This document shows, in pieces, positions 43,829-52,130 of a stretch of DNA of 64,000 bases. Source of the DNA: Comamonadaceae bacterium (GTDB lineage: Bacteria > Pseudomonadota > Gammaproteobacteria > Burkholderiales > Burkholderiaceae_C); contig JAACZV010000010.1 in the NCBI GenBank assembly GCA_009996515.1, positions 94,963 through 158,962 of the forward strand. Reading direction: 5' to 3'. Under the pieces are notes generated by a model. It did not search any database. It was not told the DNA's origin and worked only from the letters and a program-made list of their open reading frames with translations. Each line of letters begins with the position of its first letter. The stretch's first letter is position 1. The position numbers were made by a program, and so were the translations under genes.

Positions 43829-46556
43829 AGGACGCGTTGACCGAGAGGTAGCGGCCATAGGCGTTGGCCACGCTGCCGGTCACGCCCACTTCGGTCTCGT
43901 TCGGGTCCAGCGGCGGACGCGAGCCGGCCAGGTTGCGCACCGTGGCGTTCAGCCGCATGCCCTTGAAGCCCTTGTAGCTGACCGACAGATCGGCCGTGCG
44001 CCAGGCCTTCATGCGGCACAGGCTGCCGTAGCCGGCGTCGGTCAGCGTGCTGTCGCAGCTGCTGCCGGCGTCGAAGCTCTGGAAGCCGCTCTGGTGGTTG
44101 CCGCTGAGCGTGACGGACCAGTCGGCCAGGCTCCAGCCGGCGCTGACGTGCAGCTTGCTGCGCGGCACCTTGTAGAAGCCCAGCGTCTCGACGATGGGCT
44201 GGCCGGCCTCGTACTGCTGCTTGCGCGACAGCATGCGGGTGCCCTTCAGGCTCAGGCGCAGCCGGCCGTAGTCGGTCGAGCGGAAGCTCTGGCTGATCTC
44301 GTAGTCCAGGCCGGAGGCGCTGGAGCGGGCGAGGTTGAGGTAGGGGCGACGCACCTGGTAGACCTGGCCCAGCGTCTCGCCGGCCGAGGGTTCCAGACGC
44401 ATGACCATGCCCGGGAACTGGGCCTCGCGGTTCAGGATCTCCTGCGCGCTGAGGCGGTCCACCTCGCCGCGGCGCTCGACATACCAGGCGTCCAGCACCA
44501 CGTCCATGCCGGTGGCCGGCGACAGCAGCAGGCCCAGCGTGTAGGAGTCCGACTTCTCGGGCTTCAGGTTGGGGTTGGCCAGCGACACGGTGGACAGGCT
44601 CAGCGAGCAGTTGTTGTTGGTGCTGCTGACGACGGGGCAGAGCTTGGGGTCGCGGTAGCCGGAGCTGAACGAGAACACCGACGAGGTGCTGATCTGCGAC
44701 AGCGACGGCGCGCGGAAGCCGTTGGCCCAGGTGCCGCGCACGGCGGCCCATTGGCTCAGCTTGTACTTGGCGCCCAGCTTGGCGGTCACGGCATTGCCGA
44801 AGTCGGTGTAATGCTCGGCGCGCAGCGCGGCCTGGGTTTCCAGACCCTTGACGAAGGGCAGCTGCAGCTCGCCGTAGGCGGCCGCCACGTTGCGCGAGCC
44901 GTTGGCCTCGCCGATGCCGCGGCCGATGACGTCGCCGGCGGCGGTGCGCGGGTCGGCGGCCACCTCGAAGCTCTCATGGCGCAGCTCGGCGCCCAGGCCC
45001 AGCATGGCGGTGCCGCCGGCCAGGTTCCACAGTTCGCGCGAGCCGCGCAGGTCGGCCGAGCTGGTGTTGGCCTTGCCCCAGTCGTTCAGGTCGGGCGACA
45101 GCAGGGCCAGCACCTCGGGGCTGTTGACGCCGCCGAAGCGGTAGCTGCCGTCGGCCAGCACCTTGTTCAGGCCCGACAGGCTCAGGCGGCCGGTCAGCTG
45201 CTTGGTGTTCTTCTGGTAGTGGTTCAGCAGGCCGGCGTCGACGTCCCAGCCGGCCAGCCGGGTGCTGGCGCTGACCACCATGCGCAGGTTGTCGGCCTGG
45301 GTGTGGTAGTCATAGGGCAGGTCGGCGAAGCGGTAGCGCAGGCCCAGCACGGTGGGGGTGGTGTAGCGGGTGGTGCCGCCGGTGCTGTTGGGCAGCAGCA
45401 CGGGGTTGGCGGTGCTGGCCAGGCGGGTGGGGTTGTCCGGGTGGTTGGCCGGCAGCGCCAGGCCCATGAACTGCACGGTATTGCCCTTGGCGTCGCCCCA
45501 GGTGGTCAGCGACTCGGTACGGCTGGTGGGCGAGCCGACGTAGTCGTTCTTGACCCGCGAGCCCATCAGCTCGGCGCTCAGCGTCGTCTCGCCGACGGCC
45601 ATGCTGCCGCGCGCGAACACGGAGCCGCGCTTCTGGTCGCCGGTGTATTGCGCGTAGCGGTTGGAATCCCACAGGCAGCGCGGCGTCGCGACGGTGGACG
45701 AGTAGGGCGCCTGCGTCTCGCAGCTGGACGACAGCATGCCGCGGAAGCTGCCCGCCTTGCCGGCGTTGTAGGTGTAGAGGTTGCCGGGGTAGGCCGAGGT
45801 GGAGGACGGCACCAGGCGGCTGTAGAGCTTCGTCAGCAGGTCGCTGCGCACCAGGTCGGGGGATTCGGCGATGCCCACGCCGTCGCGGATGAAGACCTCG
45901 GCGCCCAGCATCAGGTTGTAGCCGTCGCGCACGACGTCGCCGGCGCCCACCATGACGTTGGCCGTCTGGCTCTTGAACAGGCCGTCGAAGCGCTGCTTGG
46001 CATTCATCTCGACCAGGCGGCCCTGGTAGTCGTTGCGCAGGATGACGTTGACCACGCCGGCCAGCGCGTCGGAGCCGTACAGCGAGGACGCGCCGGACTT
46101 CAGGATCTCCACGCGCTCGATGGCCGACATCGGGATGGAGTTGACGTTGAACACGGTGGACTGGCCGCTGTTGGGGTCCACGACGCCGGCCGGCGCCATG
46201 CGGCGGCCGTTGATCAGCACCAGCGTGGCGGCCGAGCCCATGCCGCGCATGGAGATAGACGCCGTGCCCGCCGCGAAGCCGCTGCCGGTGCCCATGTCGT
46301 CCAGGCCGCCGGTGCCGACGGAGGGGTCCATGCGCATCAGCTCGTCCAGCGTGGTGGCGCCGGCGCGCAGGATGTCCTCGCGCTTCAGGATGGTCACCGG
46401 CGAGGTGGTCTCGCTGTCGGTGCGCTTGATCATCGTGCCGGTCACCTCCACGCGGTCCAGCTTGTTGCCGGTTTCGGTGGGCTGGGCGTTTTGTGCTTGG
46501 GCTTGGGACAGCAGCGCGAGGCTGGCCAGGGCGAGGAGGTGCAGACGGGGTTTCAC
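43818..46556 (-). CDS. TonB-dependent outer-membrane receptor
   Basis: A 912-residue receptor. It has a signal peptide (MKPRLHLLALASLALLSQAQAQ), an energised N-end and plug domain (about 35-170; DRVEVTGTMIKRTDSETTSPV, LVLINGRRMAPAGV, SIPMSAIERVEILKSGASSLYGSDALAGVVNVILR) and a 22-strand barrel ending in the usual terminal aromatic residue (SVNASYEF). The substrate is not obvious. The overlapping S9 peptidase gene suggests peptides or peptide-containing compounds. The 156-bp gap upstream (46557-46712) is GC-rich and shows nothing I recognise. Confidence 0.94.
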   Translation of the reverse strand: MKPRLHLLALASLALLSQAQAQNAQPTETGNKLDRVEVTGTMIKRTDSETTSPVTILKREDILRAGATTLDELMRMDPSVGTGGLDDMGTGSGFAAGTASISMRGMGSAATLVLINGRRMAPAGVVDPNSGQSTVFNVNSIPMSAIERVEILKSGASSLYGSDALAGVVNVILRNDYQGRLVEMNAKQRFDGLFKSQTANVMVGAGDVVRDGYNLMLGAEVFIRDGVGIAESPDLVRSDLLTKLYSRLVPSSTSAYPGNLYTYNAGKAGSFRGMLSSSCETQAPYSSTVATPRCLWDSNRYAQYTGDQKRGSVFARGSMAVGETTLSAELMGSRVKNDYVGSPTSRTESLTTWGDAKGNTVQFMGLALPANHPDNPTRLASTANPVLLPNSTGGTTRYTTPTVLGLRYRFADLPYDYHTQADNLRMVVSASTRLAGWDVDAGLLNHYQKNTKQLTGRLSLSGLNKVLADGSYRFGGVNSPEVLALLSPDLNDWGKANTSSADLRGSRELWNLAGGTAMLGLGAELRHESFEVAADPRTAAGDVIGRGIGEANGSRNVAAAYGELQLPFVKGLETQAALRAEHYTDFGNAVTAKLGAKYKLSQWAAVRGTWANGFRAPSLSQISTSSVFSFSSGYRDPKLCPVVSSTNNNCSLSLSTVSLANPNLKPEKSDSYTLGLLLSPATGMDVVLDAWYVERRGEVDRLSAQEILNREAQFPGMVMRLEPSAGETLGQVYQVRRPYLNLARSSASGLDYEISQSFRSTDYGRLRLSLKGTRMLSRKQQYEAGQPIVETLGFYKVPRSKLHVSAGWSLADWSVTLSGNHQSGFQSFDAGSSCDSTLTDAGYGSLCRMKAWRTADLSVSYKGFKGMRLNATVRNLAGSRPPLDPNETEVGVTGSVANAYGRYLSVNASYEF

Positions 46557-46712
46557 TTGGGTTCCTGAGTCTTTGGAGTGATGAAGGGCGGGCCGCGGGG
46601 CGGTGGTCCGCTCCAGGGCCGGTGAGGGGCCGGGCCGCCGGGCGGGTATCCGTGCGGCGGCTGGCCCGGGTGCGGCTTGTGGCCGCGAGGAAAAAGGGCG
46701 GGTGCGGCGGCG

Positions 46713-47471
46713 TCAGCGCGGGGGCGCGGCGGCCGCACCCAGCTCGGCGCGGGCGCGCTCGACATCGCGCTGGAACTCGGCATGGCCGTCCAGCTGCGCG
46801 ACCACGGCGGTGGCGAGCTGGCGGCCGGCCTCGATGTCGGACGGGAAATGCATGCCGCAGACCAGGCGGCTGTCGGCGTACTCGGCCGCGCGGGCCAGCA
46901 GCTGCGGCGCGCGCTCCGGCGCCACGCGGGCCAGCACCAGGGCCACGGTCCAGCCGTAGGCGGCGTGGCCCGAGGGGTAGGAGGTGCGGCGCGTGCCGTC
47001 CGGGTCGGGCTTGCCGCAGACATGCAGGCCGGTCAGGCGCTGATAGGGGCGGGCGCGCGGGAAGGCGGCCTTGGCCGCGAAGGCCGGGGCGCCGACCTGC
47101 TTGAGCGAACGGTTCAGCAGCTGCACCAGCGCCGGCAGGCCGTCACGGCGCAGCGCCGCCACGCCCAGGGCCGGCGCGAAACGGTCGTACAGCCAGCGCG
47201 AGTCGGCCAGCGCCTGCTCGCGGCGCTCGGCCGAGGCCTGCTGGCGGGCCTGCAGCGCGGCGACGTCATCGCGGTCGGTGGCGGAGTCCGCGGCGGGCGG
47301 CGGCGGCAGCACGCGGGTGTAGAGCTCGCGGGCGTCGAAATAGGCCTGCACGTCCTTGTGGCTGATGGGCGGCGACTCCCACTCGGGCGAGGCGGCCTGG
47401 GCGACCGCGCAGCTCAGCAGCAGGCCGCAGGCCAGGTGCCGATTTGAAAATTTGATGAAACGTGCAGGCAT
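46713..47471 (-). CDS. PAP2-family acid phosphatase (class A non-specific acid phosphatase-like)
   Basis: A 252-residue exported phosphatase. A signal peptide (HLACGLLLSCAVAQAA) is followed by the vanadium-chloroperoxidase-type active site in order: KAAFPRARP (K-x6-RP), SYPSGHAAYG (PSGH) and SRLVCGMHFPSDIEAG (SR-x5-H-x3-D). The length fits class A acid phosphatases (PhoN/PhoC-like), which release phosphate from many organic esters in the periplasm. It is divergent from the LysR regulator gene, which may control it, and lies upstream of the receptor/peptidase pair on the same strand. Confidence 0.9.
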   Translation of the reverse strand: MPARFIKFSNRHLACGLLLSCAVAQAASPEWESPPISHKDVQAYFDARELYTRVLPPPPAADSATDRDDVAALQARQQASAERREQALADSRWLYDRFAPALGVAALRRDGLPALVQLLNRSLKQVGAPAFAAKAAFPRARPYQRLTGLHVCGKPDPDGTRRTSYPSGHAAYGWTVALVLARVAPERAPQLLARAAEYADSRLVCGMHFPSDIEAGRQLATAVVAQLDGHAEFQRDVERARAELGAAAAPPR

Positions 47472-47532
47472 GGGCTCACGCTAGCGGCGCGTGCCCGGGC
47501 TTGCATGAAGCTTTCTTTGCTAGAGTTTTCCG

Positions 47533-48516
47533 ATGGTTATGCAGGAAACATCGCAGACGTCGGGGGCGGCACCCAAGCAGGCGGAGGACTTCGTGCTGCA
47601 ACGTCTGACCCTGCGGCAGCTGCGCGTGCTGCTGGCCCTTGCCGACGAGGGAAGCGTCAGCGCGGCGGCCGAGGCGCTGCATGTCACGCAGCCCGCCGTC
47701 AGCAAGACGCTGGGCGAGCTGGAGAGCGGCCTGGGACAAACCCTGTTTCTGCGCCGCGGGCGTCGCATCCGGGCGACGGCCCTGTGCGAGCGTCTGCTGG
47801 CGCTGGGGCGCAAGCTGCAGGCGGACCTGCGGCGCGGTGCCGAGGACGTGGCCTCGCTGGCGCGCGGCGTCAGCGGCGAGCTGATCATCGGGGCCACCAA
47901 TGCCGCGCTGGCCGACCTGGTGCCCGACGCCGTGGCCGCGCTGAAGGCCGAACTGCCCGGCGTGGCCGTCAGCGTGCGCACGCATGCGCTGACCCGCATG
48001 TTCGACGACCTGCGCCAGGGGCGGCTGGACCTGGTCCTGGCGCGCGTGCAGGGCCACGACGTGCCCCCCGACCTGGAACGCCTGCAGCTGATGCGGCAGC
48101 GGGAGCTGCTGGTCATCAGCAGCTGCCATCCGCTGTCGGCCAGCCGGCACCTGAGCTGGGAGGTGCTGGCCCAGCAGTCGTGGACCTGGCCGCTGCCGGG
48201 CACGCGCATGCGTGCGTTGCAGGATGCCAAGTTCCAGGGCATGGACCTGGCCCTGCCCAGCAACCTGTTCCAGACCGACGACCTGATGGTCACCATCAGC
48301 CTGATGCGGCGCATGCCGCTGGTGGGCTATCTGCCGGCCAGCATCGCCCGCGTCGCGGCCCGTGAGGGCCATGTGCGCATCCTGCAGTTGGACGACGCCC
48401 GCCTGCCGCTGGACGAGATGAGCGCCTGGCATATGCGCGAGCCGCAGAGCGAGCTGGTGGAGCGCTTCAAGCAGCTGCTGCTGGCCGCGGCGGTGCGCCA
48501 GGAGTGCGAGGACTGA
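47533..48516 (+). CDS. LysR family transcriptional regulator
   Basis: A 327-residue LTTR. The winged-helix DNA-binding domain is at about 25-85 (LRQLRVLLALADEGSVSAAAEALHVTQPAVSKTLGELE), followed by a substrate-binding domain of the periplasmic-binding-protein fold (about 110-315; GELIIGATNAALADLVPDAV). The gene is divergent from the PAP2 phosphatase gene with 61 bp between start codons, a spacing typical for an LTTR and its target. The effector cannot be read from sequence. Confidence 0.92.
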   Translation: MVMQETSQTSGAAPKQAEDFVLQRLTLRQLRVLLALADEGSVSAAAEALHVTQPAVSKTLGELESGLGQTLFLRRGRRIRATALCERLLALGRKLQADLRRGAEDVASLARGVSGELIIGATNAALADLVPDAVAALKAELPGVAVSVRTHALTRMFDDLRQGRLDLVLARVQGHDVPPDLERLQLMRQRELLVISSCHPLSASRHLSWEVLAQQSWTWPLPGTRMRALQDAKFQGMDLALPSNLFQTDDLMVTISLMRRMPLVGYLPASIARVAAREGHVRILQLDDARLPLDEMSAWHMREPQSELVERFKQLLLAAAVRQECED

Positions 48517-48554
48517 GCCAGCCCCCGAGCCGCCGGCAGCAGGGCCGACGTCGC

Positions 48555-48560
48555 TATGCT
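48555..48560 (+). promoter_or_regulatory. Candidate -10 element (TATGCT) 6 nt before the nudB start
   Basis: TATGCT ends 6 bases before the ATG at 48567 with no Shine-Dalgarno between. The same arrangement precedes DUF971 and ubiJ, suggesting leaderless transcripts. No -35 hexamer is clear. Confidence 0.35.
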
Positions 48561-48566
48561 TCCGGC

Positions 48567-49031
48567 ATGTCCGTGGCCAAGCCCTTCAAGATCCCCGAAT
48601 CCGTCCTCGTCGTCATCCACACGCCCGAGCTGCAGGTGCTGCTGATCGAGCGCGCCGACCATCCCGGCTACTGGCAGAGCGTCACCGGCTCGCGGGACCG
48701 CCCCGACGAGCCGCTGGCCGAGACCGCGCGCCGCGAGGTGCTGGAGGAAACCGGCTTCGACATCGACGCCGTGGGCGGCGTCTTGAGCGACTGGGGCCTG
48801 GCCAACGTCTACGAGATCTATCCGCAGTGGCGGCAGCGCTATGCGCCCGGCGTCACGCGCAACACCGAGCATGTGTTCGGCCTGCGGCTGCCCGCGGCGT
48901 TGACGCCGACGCTGGCGCCGCGCGAGCATCTGGCCTGGCAGTGGCTGCCCTGGCATGAGGCCGCCGACCGCTGCTTCTCGCCGTCCAATGCCGAGGCGGT
49001 GCTGCAACTGCCCCGTCTCGCCACGCCATGA
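48567..49031 (+). CDS. nudB: Dihydroneopterin triphosphate diphosphatase (Nudix hydrolase)
   Basis: A 154-residue Nudix enzyme that removes pyrophosphate from dihydroneopterin triphosphate in folate synthesis. The full Nudix box is visible, starting GSRDRPDEPL and ending REVLEETGFD (about residues 39-63). The surrounding features FKIPESVLVVIH, LIERADHPGYWQSVTGS and NTEHVFGLRLP match NudB. It overlaps the EEP gene by 4 bp. In this order it usually follows aspS directly; here a 6.7-kb block lies between. Confidence 0.92.
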   Translation: MSVAKPFKIPESVLVVIHTPELQVLLIERADHPGYWQSVTGSRDRPDEPLAETARREVLEETGFDIDAVGGVLSDWGLANVYEIYPQWRQRYAPGVTRNTEHVFGLRLPAALTPTLAPREHLAWQWLPWHEAADRCFSPSNAEAVLQLPRLATP

Positions 49032-49819
49032 GATCCGTCGCCCGCCCCACGCCCCATGCGCCCGGCGCCGTGCTGCGCGTGGCCACCTACAACATCCACA
49101 AGGGCGTGCGCGGCCTGGGGCCGGCCAAGCGGCTGGAGATCCACAACCTGCAGATGGGCGTGCAGGCGCTGGACGCCGACCTGGTCTGCCTGCAGGAGGT
49201 GCGGCTCTTCCATCACCGCGAGGCGGCCTATTTCGACCGCACCTGGTTCGGCTGGCCCGAGCAGGGGCAGGCCGAATTCCTTGCGCCCGAGGGCTATGAG
49301 GTGGCCTACCGCACCAACGCGACGACCCGCTTCGGCGAGCATGGCAACGCGCTGCTGTCGCGCTGGCCGCTGGGCGATGTCGGCCACCACGATGTGTCGG
49401 ACCATGCCTTCGAGCAGCGCGGCCTGCTGCATGTGCCGGTGCATTGGCAGGGGACGGTGGTGCATGTGGTCGTCGCGCATTTCGGGCTGATCCACGCCAG
49501 CCGCCTGCGCCAGGTGGACCGTCTCGCGGCCTTCGTGCGCGAGCATGTGCCGGCGGGCGCGCCGCTGCTGGTGGCCGGCGACTTCAACGACTGGGGCGAG
49601 CGGCTGGACCCGTCCATGCGCGCCCATGGCCTGCGCCGCGCGGCGCCGCCGCAGGGCCGCCCGCGCGCGTCCACCTTTCCTTCGCGGCTGCCGGTGTTTG
49701 CGCTGGACCGCGTCTACCTGCGCGGCCTGCGCTGCACCGGCGTGCAGGTGCCCCGCGGGCCCAGCTGGGCGCGCATGTCCGACCATCTGCCGCTGCTGGC
49801 GGAGCTGGCGCTGGAATGA
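49028..49819 (+). CDS. Endonuclease/exonuclease/phosphatase (EEP) family protein
   Basis: A 263-residue metal-dependent phosphoesterase of the DNase I-like fold. Motifs in order: VATYNIHKGVRGLG, ADLVCLQEVRLF, NALLSRWPL, LLVAGDFNDW and SDHLPLLAEL; these hold the metal and catalytic residues (Asn, Glu, Asp/Asn, His). No signal peptide is visible. The family acts on nucleic acids, inositol phosphates or lipid phosphates; in this conserved position next to clsB a role in phospholipid metabolism is possible but unproven. It overlaps nudB and clsB by 4 bp each. Confidence 0.88.
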   Translation: MRSVARPTPHAPGAVLRVATYNIHKGVRGLGPAKRLEIHNLQMGVQALDADLVCLQEVRLFHHREAAYFDRTWFGWPEQGQAEFLAPEGYEVAYRTNATTRFGEHGNALLSRWPLGDVGHHDVSDHAFEQRGLLHVPVHWQGTVVHVVVAHFGLIHASRLRQVDRLAAFVREHVPAGAPLLVAGDFNDWGERLDPSMRAHGLRRAAPPQGRPRASTFPSRLPVFALDRVYLRGLRCTGVQVPRGPSWARMSDHLPLLAELALE

Positions 49820-51078
49820 GGCGGCTGGGCAGGCGGCGGGGCCGACGCATCCGCACCGTCGACCCCGGCTTCGTCGGCGGCAACCGGGTCGAGCTGCTGC
49901 GCGGCGGCGACCAGCTCTTCCCGCGCATGCAGGCCGCCATCGCCCGGGCGCACCGCGACATCTGGCTGGCGACCTACATCTTCCATCACGACGAGACCTC
50001 GCTGGCGCTGGCGGATGCGCTGCTGGCCGCGGACCGGCGCGGCGTGCGCGTGCGCCTGGTCGTCGACGGCTTCGGCAGCGGCGCCAGCATCGCCACGCTG
50101 CAGCAGCGCTTCGCCGGCAGCGGCGTGGCGCTGGCCGTGTTCCGGCCCATGGACCGCTGGTGGCGCTGGCTGCAGCCCGGCCAGCTGCGCCGCCTGCATC
50201 ACAAGCTCTGCGTCGTGGACGGCGAGCAGGCCTTCGTCGGCGGCATCAACGTCATCGACGACCGGCTGGACCTGCACCATGGCCGCACCGAGCTGCCGCG
50301 GCTGGACTTCGCCGTGCAGCTCAGCGGCGGGCTGGTGGAGCAGGTGGCGCAGAGCGTGCGGTCGATCTGGTCGCGGGCCTGGCTGGGGCGCGACTTCGAC
50401 GACGCGCTGCTGGACTATGTGCCGCTGCGCCGCCGCTTCGGCCTGTGGCTGACCCAGCTGTGGCGCGGGCCGCAGCGGCTGGTCAGGCCGCCCGCGCGGC
50501 TGCGGCCCATCTGCGCGGCCTTCGTGCAGCGCGACAACCTGCGCCGGCGCCGCACCATCGAGCATGCCTACACGGAGGCCATCCGTGGCGCGCGGGCCAG
50601 CGTGGATCTGGTCTGCCCCTATTTCTACCCGGGCCAGCGCATACGCCATGCGCTGCACGAGGCGGCCCGGCGCGGCGTGCGCGTGCGCCTGCTGCTGCAG
50701 GGCAAGCTGGACTATCGGCTGGCCGGCTGGGCCGCCGAGGCCCTCTACGCCGACCTGCTGGGCCATGGCGTCGAGATCTATGAGTACACGCCGGCCTTCC
50801 TGCACGCCAAGGTCGCCGTCGTCGACGGGCAATGGGCCACGGTGGGCAGCTCCAACATCGACCCGCTGTCGCTGCTGGTCAACCTGGAGGCCAATGTCGT
50901 CGTGGAGGACGGCGACTTCGCGCGCCGGCTGGCGGCGGAGATCGAGGCGGCGCTCGCGGTGTCGGCACGCGTCGGCAAGCGGGGCGGCATGGGGTTGCGG
51001 GCCATGCTGCGCCGCGCGGCCGTGGCCTGGTTTGCCTATGTCTTCCTGCGCGTGGTCGGCGTGGCCGGTCGGTACTGA
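49816..51078 (+). CDS. clsB: Cardiolipin synthase B (phospholipase D superfamily)
   Basis: A 420-residue protein with two PLD catalytic motifs: HHKLCVVDGEQAFVGGIN (about 131) and HAKVAVVDGQWATVGSSN (about 330). Other landmarks are NRVELLRGGDQLFPRM and WLATYIFHHDETSLAL. The length and the lack of long N-terminal membrane helices fit ClsB, which makes cardiolipin at the inner membrane. A hydrophobic C-terminus (AAVAWFAYVFLRVVGVAG) may add membrane contact. Start ATG 49816 overlaps the EEP stop; the frame is open further upstream but inside that gene. Confidence 0.92.
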   Translation: MRRLGRRRGRRIRTVDPGFVGGNRVELLRGGDQLFPRMQAAIARAHRDIWLATYIFHHDETSLALADALLAADRRGVRVRLVVDGFGSGASIATLQQRFAGSGVALAVFRPMDRWWRWLQPGQLRRLHHKLCVVDGEQAFVGGINVIDDRLDLHHGRTELPRLDFAVQLSGGLVEQVAQSVRSIWSRAWLGRDFDDALLDYVPLRRRFGLWLTQLWRGPQRLVRPPARLRPICAAFVQRDNLRRRRTIEHAYTEAIRGARASVDLVCPYFYPGQRIRHALHEAARRGVRVRLLLQGKLDYRLAGWAAEALYADLLGHGVEIYEYTPAFLHAKVAVVDGQWATVGSSNIDPLSLLVNLEANVVVEDGDFARRLAAEIEAALAVSARVGKRGGMGLRAMLRRAAVAWFAYVFLRVVGVAGRY

Positions 51079-51086
51079 GCAACACC

Positions 51087-51119
51087 CTGTTTGCGGGTGT
51101 CGGCGCGCTTAACAAACAG
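51087..51119 (+). promoter_or_regulatory. Inverted repeat CTGTTTG/CAAACAG upstream of the PEP-CTERM gene (candidate activator site)
   Basis: CTGTTTG (51087-51093) and its exact reverse complement CAAACAG (51113-51119) lie about 70-100 bp upstream of a sigma-54-type promoter, where an enhancer-binding protein would be expected. A smaller hairpin (ACACCC/GGGTGT, 51082-51100) overlaps it and could instead belong to the clsB terminator. Confidence 0.35.
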
Positions 51120-51186
51120 CGGTCCGAATGTCTCCTCCGGGTTTTCCTCTGCACGCAACTTGTTGTTAGGAGTTGAAATTTTCATT

Positions 51187-51202
51187 TGGCCTGATCTTTG
51201 CT
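51187..51202 (+). promoter_or_regulatory. Sigma-54 (RpoN) type -24/-12 promoter of the PEP-CTERM gene
   Basis: TGGCCTGATCTTTGCT fits TGGC-N7-TTGCW exactly, with the invariant GG and GC at the right spacing. Transcription would begin near 51213, about 42 bases before the ATG at 51255. PEP-CTERM genes in exosortase-bearing proteobacteria are known to be controlled by RpoN with the PrsK/PrsR two-component system, which makes this match meaningful. Neither regulator gene is in the window. Confidence 0.75.
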
Positions 51203-51254
51203 AAGGCTGGACTCGTCCCAATGCCGGGATGTTCATCCAGATCAGAAAGCCAAG

Positions 51255-52046
51255 ATGTCCCTCTGTCATACCCTTCGTCGTCTGTGCCTGGCCGCCGTGG
51301 CCTCCTCCGCGCTGCTGGCCGGCGCCGCCCATGCGGGCCTGTACACCAACAGCTTCGGCGCCCTGGTGCCGGGCTATGTGGCCAACGATGACCACACCTA
51401 CACCGTCACGCTGCCGTTCTCGTTCACCTTCTTCGGCACCTCGTACACGTCCGCCGTCGTCAGCAACAACGGCAACATCCAGTTCGGCTCGGACTCCACC
51501 GCCTACAGCTCGTCGCCGCTGAACACGCAGACGGACTTCCGCGGCATCGCGGCCTTCTGGTCGGACCTGGAAAGCCGCAGCGACCCGCTGGGCGCCATCG
51601 CGGCCGGCACGGGCGGCTCGGGCGTCTACATGAATGTGGTCAACGCCAACCAGGTCGTCTTCACCTGGGACCGACTGGGCTATTACGACCGGGACTACGC
51701 CAGCCGCGTGCAGTTCCAGCTGGTGCTGAACAACCCCGCGGCCCTGCAGTCCGGCCAAGGCACGATCGGCTTCTTCTACGGCGACATGACCGGCCAGTCC
51801 GGCAGCCGCCAGGCCGCCATCGGCTTCGGCGACGGCCAGTGGGCGATCAACGACGGCGAGGTCAGCCTGTCCGCGGGCCTGAGCACCGCGGTCGCGGCCT
51901 ATGCCAACCGCACCGGCAGCGTGTGGTTCAACGTGACCGACAACGGCACGCCCCAGGAGACCGAGCTGCCCGAGCCGGCCTCGCTGGCCCTGGTGACCCT
52001 GGCGCTGGGCGCGCTGGGCCTGGCGCGGCGTCGCACCCGCCGCTGA
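51255..52046 (+). CDS. PEP-CTERM sorting domain-containing protein with nidogen-like domain
   Basis: A 263-residue exported protein. The N-terminal signal peptide ends GAAHA (about residue 27). The body looks like a nidogen-like (NIDO) domain: FSFTFFGTSYTSAVVSNNG, FRGIAAFWSDLES, NQVVFTWDRLGYY, GTIGFFYGDM, AIGFGDG. The C-terminus is a classical exosortase signal: PEP motif in ELPEPASLAL, a hydrophobic helix, and a basic end RRRTRR. The protein should be processed by the exosortase encoded at 6690, 44 kb away, and released or anchored at the cell surface, probably in the exopolysaccharide matrix. A sigma-54-type promoter lies upstream. Its adhesive or matrix role is inferred. Confidence 0.93.
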   Translation: MSLCHTLRRLCLAAVASSALLAGAAHAGLYTNSFGALVPGYVANDDHTYTVTLPFSFTFFGTSYTSAVVSNNGNIQFGSDSTAYSSSPLNTQTDFRGIAAFWSDLESRSDPLGAIAAGTGGSGVYMNVVNANQVVFTWDRLGYYDRDYASRVQFQLVLNNPAALQSGQGTIGFFYGDMTGQSGSRQAAIGFGDGQWAINDGEVSLSAGLSTAVAAYANRTGSVWFNVTDNGTPQETELPEPASLALVTLALGALGLARRRTRR

Positions 52047-52059
52047 GTTGCGCGGCCGT

Positions 52060-52080
52060 CTCGCCCGCTGGCCGGGCGAG
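52060..52080. terminator. First of two tandem hairpins after the PEP-CTERM gene
   Basis: CTCGCCCG/CGGGCGAG (8 bp, perfect, 5-base loop) begins 14 bp after the stop codon. It lacks a T-run, but precedes a second, better terminator by 8 bp. Confidence 0.5.
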
Positions 52081-52087
52081 GTCTGTC

Positions 52088-52117
52088 AAGGGCGCCTGCG
52101 GGCGCCCTTGTCTTTGT
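52088..52117. terminator. Rho-independent terminator between the PEP-CTERM gene and hutH
   Basis: AAGGGCGCC/GGCGCCCTT (9 bp, perfect) with a 4-base loop, followed by the T-rich GTCTTTGT. It lies between convergent genes and should end PEP-CTERM transcription. Confidence 0.8.
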
Positions 52118-52130
52118 CGGCGCTGCGCCT

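Noticed and set aside
43704..46568. A 954-codon plus-strand frame opposite the TonB receptor
   Set aside because: The opposite strand encodes a complete receptor with signal peptide, plug and barrel; the antisense product is low-complexity.
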